A stretch of 24,039 bases of DNA from contig JAPLZH010000063.1 in assembly GCA_026395105.1 (NCBI GenBank), positions 1-24,039 on the forward strand. Direction: 5' to 3'. The DNA comes from Candidatus Tayloriibacteriota bacterium. Lineage in GTDB: Bacteria > Patescibacteriota > Minisyncoccia > Phycocordibacterales > PALSA-1337. Position 1 is the stretch's first letter; the number at the start of each line of letters is the position of its first letter. A model generated the notes under the pieces. It was not told the origin of the DNA. It was given only the letters and a program-made list of their open reading frames with translations, and did not search any database. Both the position numbers and the translations under genes were made by a program. Positions 14,638 through 20,932 of the stretch are shown in pieces.

Positions 14638-14907
14638 TTATTGCTTTATCCAAATCTGGCCAGATACAGGGGTTGCTGGGTCGGAGCTAAGTACTGGAAT
14701 GACCATTTTTGTGGTAGCAGTTAAACCGCTCGCTGTAATACCGCCAGTTTTCGTCTGGTCAGCAGAGCTGATGTTTAGGGGGGCGGCTATGTTACCATCT
14801 GGAGGATTAGCTGTGGGACCGGTCCATGCGTATAGATACGTAATTCCTAATGTTAGTATTAAAGCGAGCACGACTACTTTTATAGTAGAGATTAGTTTTG
14901 TTTTCAT
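14638..14907 (-). CDS. Small exported protein, partner of the large LamG protein
   Basis: The 89-residue protein has a signal peptide or anchor at about 8-27 (TIKVVVLALILTLGITYLYAW). A short low-complexity region follows: WTGPTANPPDGNIAAPLNISSADQTKTGGITASG, ending in PATPVSGQIWIKQ. The phrase 'NPPxGN-APxNxSxxxQxKxGG' resembles the N-terminus of many Parcubacteria secreted or pilin-like proteins that I recall from genome annotations, where it leads into a longer domain. Here the protein stops early, and the large LamG gene starts three bases later in another frame. It may be a stand-alone assembly partner or the head of a split longer protein. An extended -10 box lies directly before the ATG. 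Confidence 0.65.
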   Translation of the reverse strand: MKTKLISTIKVVVLALILTLGITYLYAWTGPTANPPDGNIAAPLNISSADQTKTGGITASGLTATTKMVIPVLSSDPATPVSGQIWIKQ

Positions 14908-14913
14908 GCTTTA

Positions 14914-14922
14914 ATTCTAACA
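14914..14922 (-). promoter_or_regulatory. Extended -10 promoter of the small exported protein / LamG pair (leaderless)
   Basis: TGT-TAGAAT on the minus strand, six bases, ATG at 14907. It is the only promoter-like site in the 72-base gap after aspS and would serve both genes. Confidence 0.45.
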
Positions 14923-14979
14923 CAAGCCATTTTTGCAAAAGAGAATTTTGTGTATAACTGTGGCCTTTAAATAATATTG

Positions 14980-16371
14980 CTACTGAGTGATTTTAATGCC
15001 TAATTCTATGAGCTGTTCCTTTGATATATCCGAAGGGGATTCCATCATTAAGTCCTTTCCTTCCCCGGTCTTTGCAAAAGGGATGACTTCACGAATGTTT
15101 GGTTCATTTTCGAGTAGCATCATAAAGCGGTCTAGACCCCAAGCGATTCCGCCGTGTGGAGGAGTTCCAGTTTTAAATGCTCTAAGCATGTGTCCGAAAT
15201 TCTTTTCTATTCGCTCTCTTTCATATCCCATAATTTCAAAAACTTTTACCAGTGCTTCTGCATTATGATTTCGAATACTTCCACCACCGATTTCATAACC
15301 GTTTAGGACTATATCGTACTGTGCAGCTATGATGGAGCCGATATCCTTCATTTCCATCAAGTTTTTCAGATATTCAGGCTTTGCTCCTGAAAATGGATTA
15401 TGAGTGAATGTCCATTTTCCGCTATCTTCTTTTTCGAAGAATGGAAAGTCCACAACCCAGCAAAAAGCTAGTAGATTAGGGTCATTTTTATCTGTTCTGA
15501 TGTCCGGTTTATCATTTCCGTATTTGGACATAGCCTCCTTATAAGTAATTCTCGGGAATGGAATTTGCTGAATTTTCTTTTCCGGATAAATAGTTTTTAC
15601 TACTTCTATAAGAGTCTTTTCGTTTATCGCCATTATATCTTCCTCAGTCACGAAGCTCATCTCTAAGTCCATCTGTGTAAATTCAGGCTGACGGTCACCG
15701 CGAGTGTCTTCATCTCTCATACAGCGAGCGAACTGGAAATACTTCTCCATCCCAGCTGACATGAGAAGCTGTTTATACTGCTGAGGAGACTGTGGCAAAG
15801 CATAGAATTTTCCTTTCTCTAAGCGAGATGGTACGACATAGTCACGTGAACCTTCCGGAGTAGATTTTGTCAAAAGTGGAGTTTCGATTTCTATAAAACC
15901 ATCCTTATCCATAATATCTCGAACTAGTTTTATAACCTTATGACGATTCCTAACATTCTTTTGCATTCTCGGACGGCGAAGGTCTAAATATCTATATTTT
16001 AGGCGGGATTCTTCACCGATTTCCTTTCCGTCACCACGAACGTCTATCGGTGGTGTTTCTGCCTCGTTTAATACGACTATTGATAGTATTTCTATCTCTA
16101 TTTCGCCATTTGGTTCGCCCTTATTCACCAGCTTTTCTGGTCTTTTATTCACATTTCCAGTTACCTGAATGACCCATTCTGGACGAACGGTATTAGCTAG
16201 TGCATGTCCTTCTTTATGATTTGGAAGGGCTACCATTTGCACTTTTCCTGATGCATCGCGTAGGTCTATGAAGATAAGTTTTCCATGGTCTCGGCGAATG
16301 TCCACCCAGCCAGCTATAGTAACCTCTGAACCAATATGACTTTTTAAGTCTTTTATATATATTCTTTTCAT
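14980..16371 (-). CDS. aspS: Aspartyl-tRNA synthetase lacking the GAD insertion domain
   Basis: This class II synthetase charges tRNA-Asp (and possibly tRNA-Asn). I chose the ATG at 16371 (MKRIYIKDLKSHIGSEVTIAGWVDIRRDHG), which matches the usual N-terminus; a frame 20 codons longer is open. The OB-fold anticodon domain is followed by motif 1 (EIETPLLTKSTPEGSRDYVVPSR), motif 2 with Arg-Asp-Glu-Asp at about 219-222, and motif 3 GGIAWGLDRFMMLL. It totals 463 residues against about 590 for bacterial AspRS. The GAD insertion is missing: YGNDKPDIR runs after eight residues into LLAFCWVVDFPFF (about 291-301). The rest is of bacterial type. Absence of GAD leaves discrimination between tRNA-Asp and tRNA-Asn open. 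Confidence 0.93.
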   Translation of the reverse strand: MKRIYIKDLKSHIGSEVTIAGWVDIRRDHGKLIFIDLRDASGKVQMVALPNHKEGHALANTVRPEWVIQVTGNVNKRPEKLVNKGEPNGEIEIEILSIVVLNEAETPPIDVRGDGKEIGEESRLKYRYLDLRRPRMQKNVRNRHKVIKLVRDIMDKDGFIEIETPLLTKSTPEGSRDYVVPSRLEKGKFYALPQSPQQYKQLLMSAGMEKYFQFARCMRDEDTRGDRQPEFTQMDLEMSFVTEEDIMAINEKTLIEVVKTIYPEKKIQQIPFPRITYKEAMSKYGNDKPDIRTDKNDPNLLAFCWVVDFPFFEKEDSGKWTFTHNPFSGAKPEYLKNLMEMKDIGSIIAAQYDIVLNGYEIGGGSIRNHNAEALVKVFEIMGYERERIEKNFGHMLRAFKTGTPPHGGIAWGLDRFMMLLENEPNIREVIPFAKTGEGKDLMMESPSDISKEQLIELGIKITQ

Positions 16372-16436
16372 GTTAAGCGCTTTTGAATTTAGATTATCAT
16401 TTTTTATCTTTTTAACAAGTGGCGAAGTCACTAAGA

Positions 16437-16949
16437 TTAATGCGTAATTATTTCGACATTTGTTTTACTGTTTAATTCCTCCTCTACTTTTTCTGCAGCT
16501 GTAATTAATAAGTCGATTTCTTCTAATGTTAAAGTTCTAGGTTTATAATCCTTAACGCAAAAAGCACCGATAGGATCCTTTGTTTTTCTATTATAAAGCG
16601 CTAAACCTGCATAAAAGCGTATATGTGGTTCACCGATGACGCTCGGATTATCTGCGAATCTAGAATCCTTAAGGGTGTCTTCTATAATGAAGATGTTTTT
16701 TGCATACATAGCATGTCCACAAAAAGATGTGGATCTATTTCCTTCAGCTCCTGGGTAACCAAAGTTTGATTTAAACCATTCTCTATCATTATCAACTAAA
16801 GAGACTGTGCAAATGGGGACATTTAATTTCCCTGCTATATCAGACGTTATTTTATCAAAGCGAGGCTCGCTCGGCGTATCTAGCATCATTAGTTCATGTA
16901 AAGATTCTAGTCTTTTTTCTTCGCCGGATAAAATAGGTGCTTTAAGCAT
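16437..16949 (-). CDS. Single-domain GAF protein
   Basis: The 170-residue soluble protein is almost entirely one GAF domain: FDKITSDIAGKLNVPICTVSLVDNDREWFKSNFG, STSFCGHAMYAKNIFIIEDTLKDSRFADNPSVIGEPHIRFYAGLALYNRKTKDPIGAFCVKDYKPRTLTLEEIDLL. This subtype (FCGHA...D.RFADNP...IRFYAG.PL) is normally the sensor module before histidine kinase or cyclase domains, but no output domain follows. The ligand is unknown; two Cys lie in the FCGH and AFCVKD strands. It could be a stand-alone redox or small-molecule sensor acting in trans. A TATAAT box ends nine bases before the ATG, so it starts its own nearly leaderless unit ahead of aspS. Confidence 0.85.
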   Translation of the reverse strand: MLKAPILSGEEKRLESLHELMMLDTPSEPRFDKITSDIAGKLNVPICTVSLVDNDREWFKSNFGYPGAEGNRSTSFCGHAMYAKNIFIIEDTLKDSRFADNPSVIGEPHIRFYAGLALYNRKTKDPIGAFCVKDYKPRTLTLEEIDLLITAAEKVEEELNSKTNVEIITH

Positions 16950-16958
16950 ATTATTTAG

Positions 16959-16964
16959 ATTATA
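16959..16964 (-). promoter_or_regulatory. Consensus -10 box of the GAF gene
   Basis: TATAAT on the minus strand is followed by nine bases and the ATG at 16949, predicting a leader of one to three bases. Confidence 0.4.
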
Positions 16965-16990
16965 AAATTATTGATAAATTATAACATATA

Positions 16991-17464
16991 TTATACATGG
17001 TGATACGGCTCACCTTTGAGAAATGACATTGATCTGTATAGTGTTTCTGCTAGGGTTAGACGGACTAAACGGTGAGGGAATGTGAGACGTGAAAGGGACC
17101 ATTTAAAATTTGCCTTTTCTAAAAGTTCTTCTGATATTCCGAAAGGTCCACCTATTATGAATACTAATCTTTTTGCGCCGGAATTAATTCTTTTACTTAA
17201 AAAGTCTGATAATTCGGAGGTAGATAGTTCTTTGCCTTTTTCATCTAGCGCTACTAGAAAATCCCCTTCTTTAAGGACTTTTTCTACTGCCTCGCCCTCT
17301 TTCTTTTTTATAGTCTGACGGTCGCCAGATGATACGGTCGGCAAAATTTTCCATTCCACTTCTCCGATTTCAGAATATCTTTCTAGTCTTTTTACATATT
17401 CATTAATAGTCTCTGAAAGACCGGAGTCGTTTTCTTTACCGATGCTAATTAATAGTATTTTCAT
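16991..17464 (-). CDS. rlmH: 23S rRNA (pseudouridine-1915-N3)-methyltransferase RlmH
   Basis: This 157-residue SPOUT methyltransferase modifies pseudouridine 1915 in helix 69 of 23S rRNA on assembled ribosomes. The family hallmarks are present: MKILLISIGK at the N-terminus, LVALDEKGKELSTSELSDFL, the SAM-knot loop FIIGGPFGISEEL, and the C-terminal SLSRLTFPHRLVRLTLAETLYRSMSFLKGEPYHH with the conserved Tyr-His-His. Length equals the family norm. One base separates it from the cupin gene upstream, so the two are co-transcribed. Confidence 0.95.
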   Translation of the reverse strand: MKILLISIGKENDSGLSETINEYVKRLERYSEIGEVEWKILPTVSSGDRQTIKKKEGEAVEKVLKEGDFLVALDEKGKELSTSELSDFLSKRINSGAKRLVFIIGGPFGISEELLEKANFKWSLSRLTFPHRLVRLTLAETLYRSMSFLKGEPYHHV

Positions 17465-17465
17465 T

Positions 17466-17849
17466 CTATAGATGATCTTCTGTATCAGCTTCTGCTATAG
17501 CTTTCGTAGGATGCACTACTCCATCCTTATGATGTGGTGGCATGTAGATAGTGTAAAGCTTTAAAGGCTTATCAGCTGAAGTGTTTATAACATTATGCTG
17601 TGAACCAGCGGGAACGACGACAGCGAATCCATCGCCTACATCATAACTGACTCCGTCTATAATCACCTTCGCCGTGCCAGAATCGATTCGGAAAAACTGA
17701 TCAGATATATCATGAACTTCCATTCCGATTTCTTCATTCGGAAGAAGGCTCATCACTACTACCTGCCCACCTTTGCTCGTATAGAGAACTTTTCGAAAAT
17801 TCTCATTATTTAAAGTCTCTTCTTCAATGTTTGTTACGAATGGTTTCAT
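17466..17849 (-). CDS. Cupin-domain protein
   Basis: The 127-residue protein carries one cupin barrel: GGQVVVMSLLPNEEIGMEVHDISDQFFRIDSGTAKVIIDGVSYDVGDGFAVVVPAGSQHNVINTSADKPLKLYTIYMPPHH. The first motif has one His and a Gln in place of the second His and Glu of the classical G(X)5HXH(X)3-4E(X)6G set; the second keeps His in PAGSQHNV. A metal site is therefore possible with fewer ligands. The tail HHKDGVVHPTKAIAEADTEDHL is typical of small cupins often annotated as mannose-6-phosphate isomerase-like, without a proven reaction. It is paired with rlmH by a one-base gap; no functional link is known. Confidence 0.82.
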   Translation of the reverse strand: MKPFVTNIEEETLNNENFRKVLYTSKGGQVVVMSLLPNEEIGMEVHDISDQFFRIDSGTAKVIIDGVSYDVGDGFAVVVPAGSQHNVINTSADKPLKLYTIYMPPHHKDGVVHPTKAIAEADTEDHL

Positions 17850-17903
17850 AAGTAAAATTATTATTTAATATTTTTATAAGATTAAGCAAATTAAGTATAT
17901 CAC

Positions 17904-18764
17904 TCATTTTTCTTCTTCAAAGTCTAAACAAGCTGAATTAATGCAATACCTTTTCCCTCCTTTATCTAGTGGTCCATCATCAAAAACATGGCCTAGGTGA
18001 CTACCACAGTTTTTACAAGAAACTTCAGTTCTAATCATGCCGTGACTTTTATCTTCTTTAAGATATATTTGCTTTAAATTCACAGGGTCAGTAAAACTGG
18101 GCCATCCAGTTTTAGAGTTGAATTTAGTGCTCGATGGAAAAAGTTCATTCCCACAAACTGCGCATTTATATAAGCCCTTTTTATGATTATCTACATATTT
18201 GCCAGTGAAAGGAGCTTCGGTAAAATTCTTCAAAAGACTGGCAAATTTCTTTTCGAGTTTTTCGATTTTAGGCGTAATAATTAATTCACAGTATCTATCA
18301 TCCTTATGATGTTCATAGTAATTCTTATGATAATCTTCGGCTAAATAAAATTCCTTAAATGGCTGTATTTCAGTCACGATTTTTCTATCATACGCCTTTT
18401 CTTCTGTCAGTTTTTTAATATATTCCTCGGCGACTTTCTTTTGCTCTGTATCAGTATAAAAAATAATAGAGCGGTATTGTGAACCGACGTCATTTCCCTG
18501 TCTATTTAGGGTCGTCGGATCATGAGTAAAGAAAAAAACAGTTAGTAAATCTTCATATAAAATTATTTTAGAATTAAAGGTGATTTTTATAGATTCAGCA
18601 TGACCTGTTTTTCCAGAACTGACTTCTTCGTATGTCGGATTTTCCTTTGTCCCTCCTGAATATCCGGGTTCGGCGGAGATTACACCTCTAAGAGACAGAA
18701 AAACGGCTTCTGTGCACCAGAAACATCCGCCTGCGAAAACTGCTATTTTAATATCTTTATTCAT
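17904..18764 (-). CDS. msrAB: Bifunctional peptide methionine sulfoxide reductase MsrA-MsrB
   Basis: This 286-residue fusion reduces both S- and R-methionine sulfoxide in proteins. MsrA is first (about 1-155): FAGGCFWCTEAVF holds the catalytic Cys, then PGYSGG, SGKTGHAESIKITF and YYEHHKDDRYCELIITPKIEKL. MsrB follows (about 165-286): YKCAVCGNELFPSSTKFNSKTGWPSF with the first zinc CxxC, CKNCGSHLGHVFDDGP with the second, and the catalytic Cys in RYCINSACLDFEEE. No signal peptide is present, so it acts in the cytoplasm. Its upstream region holds a 130-base structured RNA candidate followed by an AT-rich hairpin, which could regulate it if transcription enters from relBE. Confidence 0.96.
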   Translation of the reverse strand: MNKDIKIAVFAGGCFWCTEAVFLSLRGVISAEPGYSGGTKENPTYEEVSSGKTGHAESIKITFNSKIILYEDLLTVFFFTHDPTTLNRQGNDVGSQYRSIIFYTDTEQKKVAEEYIKKLTEEKAYDRKIVTEIQPFKEFYLAEDYHKNYYEHHKDDRYCELIITPKIEKLEKKFASLLKNFTEAPFTGKYVDNHKKGLYKCAVCGNELFPSSTKFNSKTGWPSFTDPVNLKQIYLKEDKSHGMIRTEVSCKNCGSHLGHVFDDGPLDKGGKRYCINSACLDFEEEK

Positions 18765-18826
18765 ACTTATAATACGCCATATATTGTATATTCTTTCTCA
18801 AATAATTGCATTTCAAATTAATTAGT

Positions 18827-18853
18827 AAAAGATTTTTTTCCTCAAAATCTTTT
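18827..18853. other. AT-rich 10-bp hairpin between the structured RNA and msrAB
   Basis: AAAAGATTTT (18827-18836) pairs with AAAATCTTTT (18844-18853) around a seven-base loop. On the plus strand two further T follow; on the minus strand the stem ends CTTTTAC. It is a possible weak terminator for a leftward transcript coming from relBE through the structured element, but A-T pairs alone make it doubtful. Confidence 0.35.
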
Positions 18854-18855
18854 TT

Positions 18856-18986
18856 AAACCATTACCTTAAGGATAGTGACCGGCTACGGGTCAGTACGAT
18901 AAGGAATGATAACCAAAGCTTGGATAGGGCCACCTTTGCGAGAGAATGTCTCTCATATGGTGCAAAGGCAGGAAAATCCATGGTTA
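18856..18986. ncRNA. Candidate three-stem structured RNA directly after relE
   Basis: This 130-base block is more GC-rich than its surroundings and folds into a closed architecture. The outer stem is AACCAT (18857-18862) with ATGGTT (18980-18985). Arm one is CCTTA/TAAGG (18865-18869 with 18900-18904), enclosing TGACC/GGTCA (18877-18881 with 18889-18893). Arm two is CCTTTGC/GCAAAGG (18933-18939 with 18962-18968), enclosing GAGAG/CTCTC (18940-18944 with 18950-18954). It begins one base after the relE stop codon when read leftward. I do not recognise it as a known riboswitch or RNA family, and the strand is undecided. A 64-codon rightward frame crossing it has no protein character. Confidence 0.45.
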
Positions 18987-18990
18987 TAAC

Positions 18991-19245
18991 TTACTCATAA
19001 AGATCATTATGTGTTCCGATATCGATGAGAAAAAAATTATCTTTTTCTTTTCTATAGATTAATCTAATATCACCAGTTATGTTTATACTTCTGTATAAAG
19101 AGTATTCTCCGTGTAGTTTATGATTATTTAAAATAATACAAAATTCATCCGCCTCTAAAACCCTAAGCTTTTCAAGTATTTTATCTATAAGCTTCTTTGG
19201 GAATTTTCTTAAACTTTTTTTAAATTTAAAAGAATAAAGAAACAT
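18991..19245 (-). CDS. RelE/ParE-superfamily toxin (YafQ-like mRNA interferase)
   Basis: This 84-residue basic protein is probably a ribosome-dependent mRNA endonuclease. The pattern KFKKSLRKFPKKLIDKILEKLRVLE is followed by NNHKLHGEYSLYRSINITGDIRLIYRKEKDNFFLIDIGTHNDLYE. It matches the RelE fold and the YafQ-type C-terminus (H-L-G-YR-I-D-RLIY-IGTH-LY), with His in GTHND as the likely catalytic residue and Arg62-type positions in DIRLIY. It sits six bases after the antitoxin stop, in the usual antitoxin-first order. A structured element follows its stop codon directly. Activity is not proven. Confidence 0.88.
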   Translation of the reverse strand: MFLYSFKFKKSLRKFPKKLIDKILEKLRVLEADEFCIILNNHKLHGEYSLYRSINITGDIRLIYRKEKDNFFLIDIGTHNDLYE

Positions 19246-19251
19246 TATATA

Positions 19252-19527
19252 TTATTTAGCCCTTAAGTTTTTCCTAAGCTCTTTTAGATCTTTGCTCACT
19301 ATGGACTTACCTGCCATGAATTCTCTTTCCGATTCATTTATCGCAAATATTAGTTCTCTCTTAGGCATCAAAGAAGAGGAAAGGGTTACTTCTTTTGTAC
19401 GTATAAACTGTCTTAGGAATGCATTAACGAGAGTTCCTAGGGGAATTCCTAATTCCTCTGCTATGTCTTTAGCGGCTTTCTTAATATTTTTATCTGTTTT
19501 TACAGTTAAAAGTGTCTTCGTATTCAT
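19252..19527 (-). CDS. RelB/DinJ-family antitoxin
   Basis: The protein of about 91 residues has an N-terminal ribbon-helix-helix (NTKTLLTVKTDKNIKKAAKDIAEELGIPLGTLVNAFLRQFIRTKEV) typical of RelB/DinJ, which binds the operator as a dimer. A toxin-wrapping helical tail follows (KRELIFAINESEREFMAGKSIVSKDLKELRKNLRAK). I start it at the ATG at 19527 rather than the in-frame ATG at 19536. The -10 box TATACT ends directly before the latter, so an mRNA could not contain it. The start lies at the edge of a 32-bp palindrome, as expected for self-repression. Downstream, the toxin follows after six bases. Confidence 0.88.
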   Translation of the reverse strand: MNTKTLLTVKTDKNIKKAAKDIAEELGIPLGTLVNAFLRQFIRTKEVTLSSSLMPKRELIFAINESEREFMAGKSIVSKDLKELRKNLRAK

Positions 19528-19557
19528 ATATACCATAGTATATACTATGGTATATAT
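19526..19557. promoter_or_regulatory. 32-bp perfect palindromic operator of the toxin-antitoxin operon
   Basis: The two 16-base arms (left arm ATATATACCATAGTAT) are exact reverse complements with no spacer, centred between 19541 and 19542. The site covers the -10 box and the spacer of the relBE promoter, so binding by the RHH antitoxin would block polymerase directly. Confidence 0.8.
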
Positions 19558-19564
19558 TGGTCAA
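19537..19564 (-). promoter_or_regulatory. Promoter of the relBE operon
   Basis: On the minus strand TTGACC (19564-19559), a 16-base spacer, and TATACT (19542-19537). Transcription would start near 19530, two to four bases before the ATG at 19527, hence a leaderless mRNA. Confidence 0.6.
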
Positions 19565-19576
19565 GTCAGCTACACC

Positions 19577-19864
19577 TTACTTTTTTCTCTTTTTAACTAT
19601 TTTATTTAGTCTTACGGTAATAAATACTGTAAAGGTCGTAAGTATTACGGCGTAGATTAATTTACTTTGCCAGTCAGAGATACTTCCAAAGATTATGCGA
19701 AATATATCTTTAAATGCATCGTCCCACGCTAATGCGGTAATTAAACCTAATCCAGCGATGATTAAAATAATCATTCTTTCGACAAAATCATAATGAAATT
19801 TCCTTAATTCGTACTTTTCCAAAAACTTTTCTATTTCTGATTCTTTTCCTAAATTATTATCCAT
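19577..19864 (-). CDS. DUF5654 family small membrane protein
   Basis: The 95-residue protein begins with a charged helix (NNLGKESEIEKFLEKYELRKFHYDFVER). Two membrane helices follow: about 31-47 (MIILIIAGLGLITALAWDDAF) and about 66-84 (KLIYAVILTTFTVFITVRL), then a Lys/Arg tail. ALAWDDAF with the second helix YAVILTT is the hallmark of DUF5654, a small membrane family frequent in Patescibacteria and archaea, of unknown function. Its start lies three bases after the stop of the deoxyribosyltransferase-like gene, so the two form an operon. It is separate from relBE, whose promoter starts just beyond its end. Confidence 0.8.
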   Translation of the reverse strand: MDNNLGKESEIEKFLEKYELRKFHYDFVERMIILIIAGLGLITALAWDDAFKDIFRIIFGSISDWQSKLIYAVILTTFTVFITVRLNKIVKKRKK

Positions 19865-19867
19865 ATT

Positions 19868-20305
19868 TTATTTATAATTAATTATTTTTGTCAGATCACC
19901 CTTAAGGCAAATAGGACTGATCGCGATTATTTCATCCGCATATGCTAAATCTTCGGGAATATCATTTAGTAAAAATATTTTCTTATTATTCACATATGCC
20001 TGACCCATCTCCATTAAGCAGTTTCCTCCGATATAGTTTTTTACACCATTCTTTTCATTGTTTACAAAAATCACTGCATCACTTTGTAAAATATGATTAT
20101 AATGCTGTCTTATATAGTCATGTGCTTTTTTAATTTCAGCATGTTCGCCTTTCTTTAATCCCTCAATCTTTTGCTTCCTTCCTCCCTTAACGTGTTCTTC
20201 GTACTCTGGGTGAATCCAAGCATTTACTCCTAGTTTGCAAAGATTATCTTTGCATTCGACCATCTCTTTAATAAATTTATTACTTCCTAAAACGTATATT
20301 TTCAT
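19868..20305 (-). CDS. Nucleoside 2-deoxyribosyltransferase-like protein
   Basis: The 145-residue soluble protein has a short Rossmann-like fold beginning MKIYVLGSNKFIKEM. A conserved core follows: SDAVIFVNNEKNGVKNYIGGNCLMEMGQAYVNNKKIFLLNDIPEDLAYADEI, then CLKGDLTKI. The GGNxLMExGxA segment places a Glu (MEMG) where nucleoside deoxyribosyltransferases keep their nucleophile, and DAVIFVNN and KKIFLLN fit the flanking strands. The family transfers or hydrolyses N-glycosidic bonds in nucleosides, but many members of this subgroup are uncharacterised. Possible jobs are base salvage or nucleotide-pool cleaning; substrate is unknown. Downstream partner is the DUF5654 gene. Confidence 0.65.
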   Translation of the reverse strand: MKIYVLGSNKFIKEMVECKDNLCKLGVNAWIHPEYEEHVKGGRKQKIEGLKKGEHAEIKKAHDYIRQHYNHILQSDAVIFVNNEKNGVKNYIGGNCLMEMGQAYVNNKKIFLLNDIPEDLAYADEIIAISPICLKGDLTKIINYK

Positions 20306-20368
20306 AAAAATTATTTAATTTTTAATTCTTTGCCGATATGATCACAAATTTTTGTCATAAATATATTT

Positions 20369-20896
20369 TTATAGTAAATGCTCAAATTTTTCTAAATCTT
20401 CTTTTCTTTCCACTTCATCTTTTGCTCTATGTATAGCATTTCGTGAGTACTGACTTCCGTCCCCCGCTTCCCTTAAAAAGTTTTCGCCAAATATGGCTCG
20501 TATAGTTTCTGGGTCACATTCATTCGGCTTAGTTTTTTTGCCAGTTATTTCTACTGCTTTTTCTACGATATCTTCGCCACCTTCTAGTAAAATTATCTCC
20601 GAAGAATCTGAATTAAAGTGTTTGGCCGTTTCCGCCTCTATTCCTTCTGGTAGATTCTTATACATCGTACCTAGGACAAAGTCTAAAGGCAAATCCTTCG
20701 TAACAGTCTTTACTATGTGTAAGCCTTTTGCTTTTAGCATCTCCAGAATCTCTACTTTTTTCGGAAATGCATCTGGTTTAATTACTAGAATCATTAATTT
20801 ATTTTCTGTATTTATCGCGACATCAGCGCTTTCTATCTTCATTTCAAACCATCCGCTTTCGTCCCAGTTTTCTTTTTTAATTTCTATTTTTTCCAT
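20369..20896 (-). CDS. Nucleoside diphosphate kinase-like protein, variant active site
   Basis: The 175-residue protein has an N-terminal extension of about 30 residues, then an NDK fold: LMILVIKPDAFPKKVEILEMLKAKGL with Lys40 of KPDA as the beta-phosphate contact. The region LPEGIEAETAKHF...EIILLEGGEDIVEKAVEITGKKTKPNECDPETIRAIFG corresponds to the usual substrate loop and GTIR segment. The catalytic His is best placed at His156 in SRNAIHRAKD, because its distance to the C-terminal Phe171 fits NDK. The usual HGSDS is therefore changed to HRAKD, and about ten residues are inserted before it. It may be a diverged NDP kinase or a regulator. It stands with CYTH and deoxyribosyltransferase-like genes. 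Confidence 0.7.
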   Translation of the reverse strand: MEKIEIKKENWDESGWFEMKIESADVAINTENKLMILVIKPDAFPKKVEILEMLKAKGLHIVKTVTKDLPLDFVLGTMYKNLPEGIEAETAKHFNSDSSEIILLEGGEDIVEKAVEITGKKTKPNECDPETIRAIFGENFLREAGDGSQYSRNAIHRAKDEVERKEDLEKFEHLL

Positions 20897-20932
20897 ACTA
20901 TTTTTAATTAATTTTGTTTTAAGGCATATCTC

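Noticed and set aside
18806..19000. 64-codon rightward frame after msrAB
   Set aside because: It lies over the structured element and the end of relE on the opposite strand. The translation is basic and shapeless.
20369..20896. NDK-like protein read as lacking the catalytic His (GDGS aligned to HGSD)
   Set aside because: Aligning RNAIH (His156) with the RNxIH of NDK keeps the distance to the C-terminal Phe, so the His is most likely present with altered following residues.
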